In this document: positions 34,645 through 46,055 of the stretch, in pieces
Layout: every line of letters begins with the position of its first letter
Position numbering within the stretch: the stretch's first letter is position 1
Assembly: GCA_002245135.1 (NCBI GenBank)
Contig: NGBS01001170.1
Location: forward strand, 115,102 to 179,101
Source of the DNA: Proteromonas lacertae
Lineage: Eukaryota; Sar; Bigyra; Opalinata; Proteromonadidae
DNA length: 64,000 nt
Direction: 5' to 3'
Notes under the pieces: model-generated
Told to the model about the DNA's origin: nothing
Database searches by the model: none
What the model saw: the letters and a program-made list of their open reading frames with translations, nothing else
Translations under genes and position numbers: made by a program

Positions 34645-35058
34645 GATCTTTATATCCATACTTATCAATAATGTTATATGAAACACATTTAGTATATACA
34701 TCATTAAAGAATGATAAAGATAGTTGGATTAATAAATGCTTAGTTGAAAATGAAATATTGAAACAATCTTTGACTAATGAAGAATCTATGGGTGATTTAA
34801 GAGCTATTCATATCACCAGTTGGACTACTACTCAACAGTATTTATCTCAAAGGTTTATTCCAACTTCAATGTATCGATTTAATGTATGAAATTATTATAT
34901 ATTTCATTTTTTTATTTTATTGTTATTTAGGAACCTTTAAGTGATATGCCAGGAGATAGTGACAGTGATTCAAGTGATGAAGGTGATGATGAACCACCAG
35001 AGTATATATTTATTGTTATTATTTTTGATATAGTTTGGTTTCTATCAATGAATCTTAA
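32377..35058 (+). CDS. SAPS-family (PP6 regulatory)-like protein, frame interrupted in this sequence
   Basis: Many small exons joined by GTAT...TAG introns encode an all-helical protein. SAPS-like segments are ADFIQRLMQSGLDNSDEY near the start, SFIDLLRYNGTLASQLLIKK in the middle and, late, LRLELLTIINSVVQTKPELL followed by YPHNNMYHSIFTTIYIAALK (family: yP-NN-lH). The C-terminus is acidic (GDSDSDSSDEGDD). SAPS proteins hold and direct PP6/Sit4 phosphatase. The frame shifts by one base at about 32970-32990 and again at about 34040-34065, where no intron signal explains it. That means sequence error, an unseen splice or decay. The first 20 residues after the ATG also look unlike protein, so the start is doubtful. 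Confidence 0.45.
34598..34644 (+). repeat. (TTA)n microsatellite filling an intron
   Basis: About 15 uninterrupted TTA units occupy almost the whole intron between the exons ending GPFV and starting SLYPY. The intron keeps GTATAT at its 5' end and ATAG at its 3' end. Shorter (TTA)n or (TA)n introns occur in many genes here. Confidence 0.85.
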
Positions 35059-35178
35059 AACAGTGATGATAATTATAAAAAGAAGTTTATTATATTAACA
35101 ATGATATAATATTATGAAAGTGATTTATTTAGGGTGTGTGTTTTTAAAAAATAAAATAACCTATAAATAGAAATGAGT

Positions 35179-36377
35179 TTAATTATCTTGGTCATTGTGA
35201 AGAAATATATTTGGATAAAAGAATAACCCTTCTATACTCTTATCTCTACACAAGTAACCATATTTTTCTCCCATAATTAGCATATTATTGGATAATGTAG
35301 TTGGAATATTCCATTTTTCTGATAAATCATAAACAGATATAAACTTCATTTGATTATTCTTCATATAATTCAATATCGTTTTACCAACTATTTCATCTCC
35401 AAATTCTTTAGATCTCATAACAACAGCGTTTATAGGAGATTTATATTCATATAATTCATAAGCAAATGTAGTATCATCACTCAATCCTTTCAGTAATTGA
35501 AGAAATTCAGCTGGTGAATAAATCTCATAACTTTTAATATATCTTTGATATAAACCATACAAACTAATGGTAGATATAATACCATTTGAATTTTCAATTA
35601 ATTTATTGATGATACTTCTTGAATCATTATTATCTTTTGGAATATCCAATTTATCATAATTGAAAAAATCAGTATTCTTCAGTTGATGAGAATTTACTTC
35701 ATTACCTATATTCTTATCAATTTTACTAACCAAATTATTGAACGATTGAATTGCATTTATAGCATTTTTCTATTCATTTATATATATATATATATATATC
35801 AATAAATATACATACTATTTTATCTTTAGCTTGTTTTAAGTCTTGAATTGTATCTAAACTACTGTGAGCTAAAGATCTATTCATCTCTAATATATCAATA
35901 TCATTATTATATAATATTGCATCTATTGTTGTAGGTACTGCTATTTTCTTTTCCCAATCTTTTGATTCTATTAATCGTTTCATTGTCTCATATATAGGTT
36001 GTAATTCATTTTTGTTTTCTGAAGTAATATGATAAGTTTCATTTTCACTTCCTACAACACTGTTAATGCTAATGTAAGTTTTGAATAATTTGGTTAAAAA
36101 TTCAACTGAGTGAATTGATGAATATCTCATAAAATAAACAAGTGGATCATTTTCGAAATTATACCAATAAAAACTAAAATTGCCTAGTAACAATGTCCCA
36201 TTTTCTTTTATAAATGATTTACTTTTTGTTTGAATCTTTATACCTCTATACTTACATACTTCTTGTTCATAAAACTGTAATTTGATTTCTAAGAGAGATA
36301 TAGATTAATAACAGTATACCTTTTTGGCCAAAACTTAATCTAAGATCATCTTTATTCAAACCTACTGGTAAAGACAT
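35179..36377 (-). CDS. VPS36: ESCRT-II subunit VPS36
   Basis: Three exons read leftwards from the ATG at 36377. The N-terminal GLUE domain has LQFYEQEVCKYRGIKIQTKS, NGTLLLGNFSFYWYN and a region ending SIHSVEF. The C-terminal winged helices show ISLYGLYQRYIKSYEIYSPA, EFLQLLKGL and GYLCRDKSIEGLFFYPNIF, which is nearly the family signature CRDxSxEGLxFYPN. VPS36 binds ubiquitin and phosphoinositides and joins VPS22 and VPS25 to sort cargo into multivesicular endosomes. No NZF finger inserted in the GLUE domain is visible, unlike yeast. One intron near 35785-35815 is mostly (TA)n. Confidence 0.9.
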
Positions 36378-36550
36378 AAGAAAGAAAATAATTATGAAAT
36401 GGGTGTTTGGAAATTCTCACTTGGTCATAATTTTAAAATGTCTCTATCTCAATATATAAACATATACTGTATGTGTAGTGCTTTTCAAAACAAACAATTT
36501 GATATGATGAACCACTTAAGTATAAAAGAAGTTTATCTCTATTATATTTT

Positions 36551-37420
36551 CTATTTTCTTCTAGCAACTATATTATCTTTAGAAGTTTTTGTACAATCGA
36601 ATTTTCGAATTATTTCATACCCCATATCATTAAGGATTTTAAACATTCTTTCAATTTCATATTTTCCATTTGCATCCTTACGTCCACAATCAGCTTCCAT
36701 ATGAATAAACTCAGTTTTATGAGTTTTAAAGAATTCTTTACCTCCTTCCAGTAAATCATACTCAGCAGCTTCTACGTCAATTTTTATCATCGATATTTTA
36801 GTTGGTATTAGTGTATCAAATTCATCAAGCATTTTGACGTGAATTGATTCAGTATAATCGGTGTGTTTATAGTGTAATGATGAAAATCCCCAATTAGTTT
36901 TGGTTATTCTCATTGTTTGATTTTCTTCTCTCTTCCCTAATGCATAAGGATATATTGTTATTAGTTTTGAGAAATCAGGATTACTAAAAGTAGTGACTGT
37001 AAATGGGAATAAATTATTAGGAAGTGGCTCAAACGCATATACTTTCACTCCAGCTTGAGCAAATACAAATGAACAAGATCCAATATTAGCACCAAAATCT
37101 ACAAACACACCTTCTCTCTTTCCAGTCAAATAAATATTGTATATATCTTGACATTCAGGCCATGTTCCATATGTTTTAATAAGATTTGACACATAATCAT
37201 TACTTCTAATCACCTGAGCGAACTTCATATTCGTATATTTAGTTTGTGTATAAAAATAAGATTGCTCATTTATAATAGTTGGTACAACTACTGAATGCAG
37301 AACTTTAATTGAGTTGTATGATGTGCTAGGAATGATAGTTGGATGCGTAACTTTTCTAAGAACGAAATAAAGCATACATGCTAGAAAAAGAACTATTGAT
37401 GTTAATACTATCACAATCAT
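36551..37420 (-). CDS. Membrane-anchored FkbM-family methyltransferase
   Basis: An intronless 289-residue protein. Residues 2-23 form a hydrophobic helix (IVIVLTSIVLFLACMLYFVL) typical of a type II signal anchor, followed by a short stem. The catalytic fold has GVFVDFGANIGSCSFVFAQAG (SAM-binding motif I, with the acidic residue in YAFEP), then ISMIKIDVEAAEYDLLEGG, the FkbM hallmark IDVEGxE with Ala for Gly, and EFIHMEADCG. FkbM enzymes usually O-methylate sugars or small molecules, so a Golgi-lumen glycan methyltransferase is a fair guess. Absence of introns and a family common in bacteria and large viruses hint at transfer, without proof. Confidence 0.8.
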   Translation of the reverse strand: MIVIVLTSIVLFLACMLYFVLRKVTHPTIIPSTSYNSIKVLHSVVVPTIINEQSYFYTQTKYTNMKFAQVIRSNDYVSNLIKTYGTWPECQDIYNIYLTGKREGVFVDFGANIGSCSFVFAQAGVKVYAFEPLPNNLFPFTVTTFSNPDFSKLITIYPYALGKREENQTMRITKTNWGFSSLHYKHTDYTESIHVKMLDEFDTLIPTKISMIKIDVEAAEYDLLEGGKEFFKTHKTEFIHMEADCGRKDANGKYEIERMFKILNDMGYEIIRKFDCTKTSKDNIVARRK

Positions 37421-38078
37421 AAATTATTTTAAGGGGGTATTTTCTTATTTCTAGCTGTTATACTTTCATAACGTAGTATCTAAATATTATTATTTTATAT
37501 TCAAAATGGTTATTTGATAGGAATAATATTTCCTACAACCTCTTCAGTTGATCAGATCAGCTTTATGAGGTGATTTTACAGAAAAAAATAATTAAAACAT
37601 CGCAAATAACTTTCTGCATTTCAAGCAAAATAAATACATAATGAGTGTAACTATTCTTGAGTATTAATTAATCCAACAACTCTAGGTTTTATTCATACAG
37701 AATATTTGCTTGATCAACAGTTATATAATATTTATATATGCTATATTAAAGCTAATCCGCCTTATCCCATAAAATCTGTAATCCAAAGCATTTTACTATC
37801 ACAGAACCATTTTATAACAAATAAATAATCTATAAAATCCATATATATAGTTTCTATTGTGTTTAACTACCATTTTCGGTGATTTGTCTGTAGTTCTCAT
37901 TTTGCTATTATTATAATAAAATATCTTAATATTATATTTATATCCTATATATATATCATTTTTGAATGTCAAAACAACTTGAAAAAATATTCATTTCAAT
38001 TCTATTTTGAATACCGCCATTATTTTTAAAATCCCTCCCTTTCTATTCCAACAATAATATAATATAAAATTTATCTAC
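37421..38078. other. Intergenic region between FkbM and FANCM genes
   Basis: About 660 A/T-rich bases between two divergent genes. I see no open frame of note, no tRNA and no repeat array. A small imperfect hairpin, CCTC...GAGG around 37539-37570, encloses TGATCAGATCAGC; it may be chance. Confidence 0.5.
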
Positions 38079-41000
38079 ATGGATATAGTTGATGATTTAG
38101 AACTAAATAATGTATTTATCTAGTATTAATAGTTAATTTAGATCGATTTTGCTGAAATAGATGAAATTGAGCAAACATTTATATCAAATTCTACTACACA
38201 ACAAGCGCCAGTAGTGATATCACCATCATTAAATTCTACAAGCTCCACATCTCAATCTCCTTTAATAGTCTCAAAACCTCAAAAATTTAACTACAATACT
38301 ACACAAAACAAGCAATCAAAGTCATCTATACCAAAAAATCCTATTCAACAACCTTTGCAAACAACTAAAGCTCAAGCTAATATAAACAATTTCTTTAGCA
38401 AGACTCCAATAATGCCTGTATTTTATCCACAACCTTCTCAACCTCCAGATCCTATTGGAAAACATGAAATAGATGTCGAAGCAGCAAAATCATACATGTA
38501 TTTATTCATTTCTTTATATATATAGATATCCAACCAATTATCCAGTAAGATCTTATCAATTAAGTATAGTAAAAACAGCTTTATTCACAAATACGTTAGT
38601 ATGTTTACCAACAGGTTTAGGTAAAACATTTATAGCTGCAGTTGTAATGTACAACTTCTATCGTTGGTTTCCAACTGGAAAAATCATATTTTTAGCACAT
38701 ACAAAGCCACTAGTAGCTCAACAAGTAGAAGCTTGTCATTATGTGATGGGCATTCCTGATAAAGTAACAGCTGAACTTCAAGGAAATGTATTACCATCAC
38801 AGCGAAGAAAACTATGGAAAGAAAGAAGGATATTTTATTGCACACCTCAGAGTTTTAAGAATGATTTAGACCAAAGGTCATGTGACCCAAGTGACTTTGT
38901 CTGCGTAATAATTGATGAAGCTCATAAAGCCACAGGTAAATTTGCATATGTTACAGTAATTCGAGAGTTATTAACTCATAATTCCAATATAAGGATTGTT
39001 GGTTTAAGTGCCACTCCTGGTAGTGATAATAATAGAATACAGTCTGTTATTGATAATTTAAATATAACAAAAATGGAAGTAAAAACTGAAGAGGATTATG
39101 ATGTAAAAGGATATATCAATCAAAAGCTAATGGAACCTGTAATAGTAAAAATGGATAAAGATTTAACATCATTAAAAGAGGATTATACGAGATTAATGAC
39201 TCCCGTTGTAAATTATTTAACACATTATCATGTATTGTGGGAGAAAAATCCAATAAGATTAACAAAAGGAATTATTTTAGAATGTATGAACCATTTCAAT
39301 AAGAATCCTCCTCCTGATACTCTTATTCCTCAAGAGAAAGTAGGTGAAATCTATGCTTACTTTGGATTATTGATGAGATTAGTTCATGTTTTTAGTTTAT
39401 TTGATTCTCATGGTTTGAATTCGTTTATTTTGGCATTAGAAAGTTTGAAATTACCATCTCAACCTGGTAAAAAATTAACAAAATGTCAACAGTTTCTGAT
39501 TAATACAGTAGAATATGAGCAATTAGTGAATAAAGCGAAATTCTTTGCCAATTCAAGTGCTAGTCATCCAAAGATGATTAAACTATTAGAAATCATCAAT
39601 GAGCATTTCCATCGAATGAATAATGGTAAAGAAAATGGTGAAGTGAGTGATACAAAAGTTATTATATTCAGTCAATACAGAGATAGTGTTAGTGAAATAA
39701 TGAAAGCCTTAGAATCATTAAAACCATTAATAAAACCAAGTGAATTTATTGGCCAATCAACTTCAAAGAGTAATGCCAAAGGTCAAAGCCAAAAAGAACA
39801 ACATGAAGTAATGATGAAGTTTCGAAATGGTGAATTTAATACCCTTGTAGCAACCTGTATTGGTGAAGAAGGTTTAGATGTAGGTGAAGTTGATTTAATT
39901 ATATGTTATGATGTAGTATTAAGTCCAATTAGAAGTGTTCAAAGGTTTGGTAGAACTGGTAGAAAACGAAGTGGTAAAGTAATAATGTTAATAAGTCAAG
40001 GAGCTGAATATGATAAATATACAAAGAGTCAAATCAATGCAAAGAAATTAATGAGCACTTTGAAGAAAGGAATGAATAGATTTAAGTTTCATAATTCTCC
40101 AAGAATGTTACCTGATAGCATTATACCTCAGATTATTGAAATGGAGTTGAATATTGAAGAGTATAAGTATTCACAAGTAGGAGGACATAATGGAAGTAAT
40201 AGAGATAATATACAACCTGCATTTATGAAAAATAATAATAATAAGGCAATTCCAATGTTGATTGATGATGATGATGATGATAATGATAATGATACTGCTG
40301 TTATAAGTGAAAATAATATAAAGGAATATTTGAATGTAAATAATGCCTATGATAAACAATGTAATTTACAGAAGATATTTATGGTTAATCACAGTAAAAG
40401 AAGTCATGTGTTAGTTTATATAAGTTCATTTATTACTAATGATATAGTCAACACAAGATATCCAAAAGAAAAGACTGATAAATGGATTACTAATCCAATT
40501 ACAGTATTTGATAGTAAAAATAATTCAATATTGAACTATATGAATAAAAAGAAAGTAAATAACAAAAACAATAATAATGAAGTAGTGGAAAGAAATATCT
40601 TGTCATTAGTTGATGATGATGGAAATGATGAAGAGAATAAAGAAGAATTTATTAATGATTTTAATAATCCAGTGAAGATATCAGATGAAATAAAGGAATT
40701 AGTTCAATATGGAATGTTTGAAGATTTAAGAGAAGGATGTGATAGTTATCAAATGAAGAATATATATCAATGGTTATATATTGAATCTAAAAGCTGGAAA
40801 ATAGAAGAGGAAAAGGAAATAGTTAAAGAAGAAAAGGTGAAGAATAATAAAATGGAATTAGTTGATGATGATGATGATGATGATTTAGTAATTGATTTAC
40901 CAACTAAATCTCAAGCCATGACTCGATCTTTATCAACAGATCCTGAAGATAATATCATTCTACCAAAGCCAAACTTAAAGTACATACAGGTCAATGATAA

Positions 41001-44000
41001 TAATAATTCAATATTATCATCTGATTCTCAAGATAATATTATTTTACCAAAACCCAATCCAAAACTATTAAAGAATAAAGTGAATAATGAAAATCTTGTA
41101 TGTGAAGTTATTGATAATGAAGATGATGATGAAGATAATAAACCATTGAATATAAATATTCAAAAAACAAGTCAAAACTCAATATTATCACTGATAAAGA
41201 TGAAGAATGAGTTATTATCATTGTTTTCACTAAGTCCAGAGATTGATAGTAATAGTAAAGAAACAGTTGTAAATAAAGAGATTGGTGATAATTTAATACC
41301 TTCACCACCATCATCACCTAATTGTATAGTGAGTTATAATATCAGTGAATGGAGTCAAACATATGAAGGTGAAAAAGATAAAATAACAATGGAAGAAGAA
41401 GATGATAATAACAATGATGATGTTCAATTTGAATTAGATATTGAAGATATAATAAATATAACACAACAACAAGAACAACAATCTCAAAATCAACAGCAAC
41501 AACAGATAGAAGTGAAAAATGAAGATATCACTAGGAAAGAAGAAGAAGAAGAAGAAAAAGGATTAAATAAAACACCAATACTTAAACCACAACAAATGAA
41601 ACAAGAAGAAGAAGAAGAATCAAATACTTGTAACTTTAATGATTTTTCATTATTAAATGATAGTGAATTACCAGATATAGAATCATCAATGGATTTAGTA
41701 CAACAACCACAACAATATAATAATAATAATAATTTCGATCCATTATTATCAGTGATAGATGATGATGATGATGGAGATGAAGATAGTAATGATTCAGTAA
41801 CATTTGATATATCAGTAAATATGGATGATATTAATAACATAGTAAATAAACAACAACAACAAATACAACAATATAAAGATAAAGATAAAGAGATAGTAGA
41901 AGATAATAGAATAGTAGTAAAGAGTGATATTGATCAATCAATAGTCAGTAATAATATATCATTATCTCATTCAAGTTATATTGTACAATTAGCTACAACA
42001 AACACTATAAGATGTCCATTTTGTAATATTGAATTATTATCAATGAGAAGTTATGTTAATCATTTGAAAGATTATATTATGGAATTAGAAACAATTGTAG
42101 AGAATAATGAAGAAGAGAATATTGATAATGGTGATAATACAGTACCGAAGTGTATAACAAATGGAGACAATGATAATATTTCAATTATTGATATTTCTGA
42201 TGAATCTGTTATTACATTACCATCAAAAAGAACATCAATAGTAGAGAATATAAATCCAATCATTGAAAACAGTATAATAAATGATGAAGAAAAACCTATT
42301 AAAAGACAAACTTCACCAGTAAGAATAGAAGAAAATCCGAATAAAATGAATAAAACATCATCACCTACTATCTATAAAACACCAGTAAAACAACCACAAC
42401 AATCTTATAGTTTTATAAAGATGGAAGAATCAATAACATCTTATATAAATGAAATATATAATACTTTGGATTTAGATACAATGACAGTAAGAAGAGTAAG
42501 AGAAATATGTGAAGAACATTTCAATACTTCATTAGAAGATTATAGACAAACAATTCAAACATGTTTGAGGAAATTAATAAGTGAAAGTCCAGCCAAACTG
42601 ATTAAGAATAAGAATCAAATAAAAAAGTGTTTAATATGTCATAAATCAGATAATAATAATAATCAAGATGATAATGAAATATGTTTATTTGAATGTACAA
42701 AATGTGGAATAACTGTTCATAATACTTGTTATGGAATTGATAATAATAATTATAATAAGCCAAATATATGGTTATGTGATATATGTAAATATATTAGAGA
42801 TAATAGTAATGATAGAAATAATAGAGATAATAATATAAAGTGTATATTCTGTGGAGAAATGAATAATAATGATAATAATATGTTGAATGTTATGAAGTTA
42901 TCTAAAGATGGATATTTCACTCATATTGAATGTAGTTTGTGGATAAAAGAAGTGAAATTTAGTGATGATTATCATAAAATGCCAATTAACATCAAAGATA
43001 TACTATCAAATAACAATTATAAGAATAAAACATGTGAAATATGTAAAAAGCAGATTGGTATATGTAGAAAATGCGATTTTGAAGGTTGTAATCACTATTA
43101 TCATATTAAATGTGGTTGGTATAATGGTTATTACTTTAAAGAAAATATAGAAGTAAATAATCAAAAAGTTTATATATCTTACTGTTTAGATCATAAGCCA
43201 ATTAATAATAGAGTTAGTAGACATCCAATTCATAAAGTGATACAATTATCATCGTCACTATCATCGTCTATTACTACTACTCAAACACCAAATACAATTC
43301 CAAAATCACCTGATTTGAATATATCTTCATTTATTTCACCAATTCAACAACAACAACAGCAAAGTAATAATAATAATTCAAAATCGATAAGTCTTTCTCA
43401 ATTCTCAGAGTTAAATTCACCTGAACAAAACAATGTTCCAGTAAAGAGAAGATTAAAGAAGAAATCTGAATTGATAAAAAATGATAATAATGAAGTAGAA
43501 AAACCTAGTAAGAAGATAAGAAAAGTAAATAAAGGTAATGAAATTAACAATGATTATTTAAGAAAATTCTTTGAAGAAGAAGCTGAGTTATCTGGAAATG
43601 AAGATTTAGAAGATGATGATGAAGAAAAAATAGATAGAATATTGGCAACTAGTAAAGAAGATAGTTTAGATGGATTTATAGTGAGTGATCAAAGTCTGTC
43701 ACAATCAGGAGTAGAAATCAATTATAATAGAATCAATGATAAATTAAATAACAAATCTTTGGATATTATTGATGATGATGCAGATGAAGAAGAATTAGAA
43801 ATGGAAGAAGAAGAAGATAATAGTGGTAAAGGTAAAGAGGAATTCTCCTTAATAGATGATGATGATGAAGATGATTTAGCAATTCATGAAGGTATAAGAT
43901 GTAGTAAATGCAATATGAATCCAATCAAAGGACCAAGGTACAAATGCACTGAATGTAATAATTACAATTTATGTGAGAAATGTTATGATAAAAATGATCA

Positions 44001-45277
44001 TGAAGAAAGTCATGAATTTGATATATTTGATAGTCCTGAAGCTGAATTTGATGATATTAGTTATTGTAATAGAAAGAAACAATATATTGATGATGATGAT
44101 GAAGATAGTGATAATGTGGAGATATTGGATTATATGTGTGATAATCTTAAGAATAATAGGAACAATAACAGTAATGAGAGTGAGTTTATAGATACTCCTC
44201 CAAGACAACAATCTTCATATAGAAATACACATCAAAATCCATTTATGAATGCTTCTAGTTATTTGAAACAACAACAACAACAACAACAACAACAAAATCA
44301 ACAATTATCTCCTTCTAGTCACGTTATTGCACAACAGAAACAAAGACCAATTGTTCATCAGTATCAATATAATCAATCATTATTATCATATCCACCACAA
44401 TTACAACAACAACAACAACAACAATATATTCCATCACCTCCAATTAAACCAAAACAACCAAATATTATAGACAATAATACTACAAAAGCATCTATTGTTA
44501 TTAATAATGATATTCATCAGATGTCAGTTAAACCAACTATTAATTCAATATTAAATCAACATTTTACTAAACCATCAAATCTAACTAGAGAAGTTGTATT
44601 TACATTACCTCCAGAATCAACTGAACCAATTGATCCAAGTAAACAAACACTGTGGGTAAATATAAACCAAATAAATGGTGAAATAATCAATGAATTGAGA
44701 AAAACAGGATTATATAACTTAGATGTAAGATCATTCAATTATGAAGATATTATAGTAAGTCAACAGTTGGTAATATTGAGAAGAAATATTACTAAATTAG
44801 ATATTAGTAAAGTGGGAGAAACTCTATTAGTCTTAAATCAAAAGTATAAGAAAGTTGTATTGATATTGGAAAAAAAAGAAACTGATCCTTTTGTCAGTGA
44901 AAAGAAGATTGATATTACAATGATTCAATTACTAAGTTACCCAATTCAATTGTTCTTTAGTTACAAACCTGAAGATACAATTAAATTGATAAATGACATA
45001 TGTAAGAATGAGTTGAAGAATAAAATTACTGTTCCATTTCCTAGATTTCACTGTTATTACTATTTATATAACTCACCTTTGAATGTAGTGTATATTTCTA
45101 TACTCCTTAATAAGATGGTTGGAAAAACACTCTCAGATGTTATTAATTTGTATATTATATATATTTATTGATTATATTTTCAATAGAAAAGAATCTGATT
45201 ATAAAAGATTACTGCCAGATATGTCTGATAATCGTATAAAAAGAGTAATTGATTATTTTAATCACCATTATAATTAA
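38079..45277 (+). CDS. FANCM: Giant FANCM/Mph1/Hef helicase fused to chromatin-reader domains
   Basis: About 2,370 residues, four exons. The helicase core (about residues 130-670) is clearly FANCM: VCLPTGLGKTFIAAVVMYNF, AHTKPLVAQQ, IIDEAHKA, GLSATPGSD, VIIFSQYRDS and RFGRTGRKRSGKV. Long Asn/Asp/Gln-rich linkers follow. Further on are a C2H2-like finger (CPFCNIELLSMRSYVNHLK, DNA about 42010), a DEK_C-like helical domain (LDTMTVRRVREICEEHF, about 42470), a PHD finger plus extended PHD (CLICHKSD to YCLDHKP, about 42630-43200) and a ZZ finger (CSKCNMNPIKGPRYKC, about 43900). The C-terminus (44640-45270) looks like an ERCC4 nuclease fold, but LRRNITKLD replaces ERKxxxD, so it is probably inactive, as in animal FANCM. 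The role should be remodelling of stalled forks and D-loops, here coupled to histone recognition. Confidence 0.88.
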
Positions 45278-45473
45278 AAATACATCATATCCATGTGAAG
45301 AGATATTCTCTTCTTTTCGTGTATAATCATAATTACTTCATTAATCGTTTTGATATTTCTTTGTTTAGGGAGAATTTTAAATATGAGAGTGAAAAAGCAC
45401 CTACAATCTTTTTAAAAACAAAGAGAAATAAAAAATCGAATAACGACTATTTTATTTTTGAAAATCAAAAATA

Positions 45474-45877
45474 ATGGGATCAGCCTCAGGAAAACCAGTA
45501 GAAAATACGAAACCAATAGTTGAAACTAATAAAGCAACTGAATCAAATAAATCAAAAGTTCCTCCAGCACCATCACTTACACCAACACGTAAGCAAGAGA
45601 AAAATGAAAAATGTGAAGATGTTGTGGAAGCAATTACTCCAGTTGAAGATTTTGTATAATTATTTTCTTATACTTATAAGGTTGAGCAAATTGAAGCAAT
45701 AAAACCAGAGCCATTACCATCACAACAAAATAGAAGAATTACAAATCCAATAGTAAATGTGAATGTATATCTTATATTAGTTATATTTGATAGGAACAGC
45801 AAAATCTACCTGGCATTGTAGGAGATGAACCTCCACCACTTCCAATGGAACATGTGAGAGAAGCAGTGCTAGTGTAA
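45474..45877 (+). CDS. Small Pro/Glu/Lys-rich protein of unknown function
   Basis: Three short exons from the ATG at 45474 give about 110 residues: MGSASGKPVENTKP, PPAPSLTPTRKQEKNEK, then VEQIEAIKPEPLPSQQ and, last, LPGIVGDEPPPLPMEHV. Gly2 with small residues after it could be myristoylated, though position 6 is Gly and not Ser, so this is weak. No domain is visible; the composition suggests disorder. Introns have GTAT or GTGA starts and AG ends. Confidence 0.45.
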
Positions 45878-46055
45878 TAGTTTTGATTGAGATATATTTC
45901 CCAATCATACAAATAATCGATTAGTAAAATATTATTTAATTTTAATCCTATATATTTTTAACATTCTTGATTTTCAGATTTATATAAATAAGATTTTAGA
46001 GGAATTTAAATCTTCTCTATCCTTTTTCGATATTCGTCTAGATTCTCTCCTAACA

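Noticed and set aside
37539-37570. Possible small RNA hairpin (CCTC...GAGG) between FkbM and FANCM
   Set aside because: Stem is short and imperfect and there are no C/D or H/ACA boxes or Pol III signals that I can support.
41490-41840. Ser-rich minus-strand frame inside the FANCM gene
   Set aside because: Antisense shadow of Asp/Asn/Gln runs in the continuous plus-strand frame.
44270-44430. CAA repeats as a CRISPR-like or tandem-repeat locus
   Set aside because: They are in-frame poly-Gln codons within the FANCM protein, with no unique spacers.
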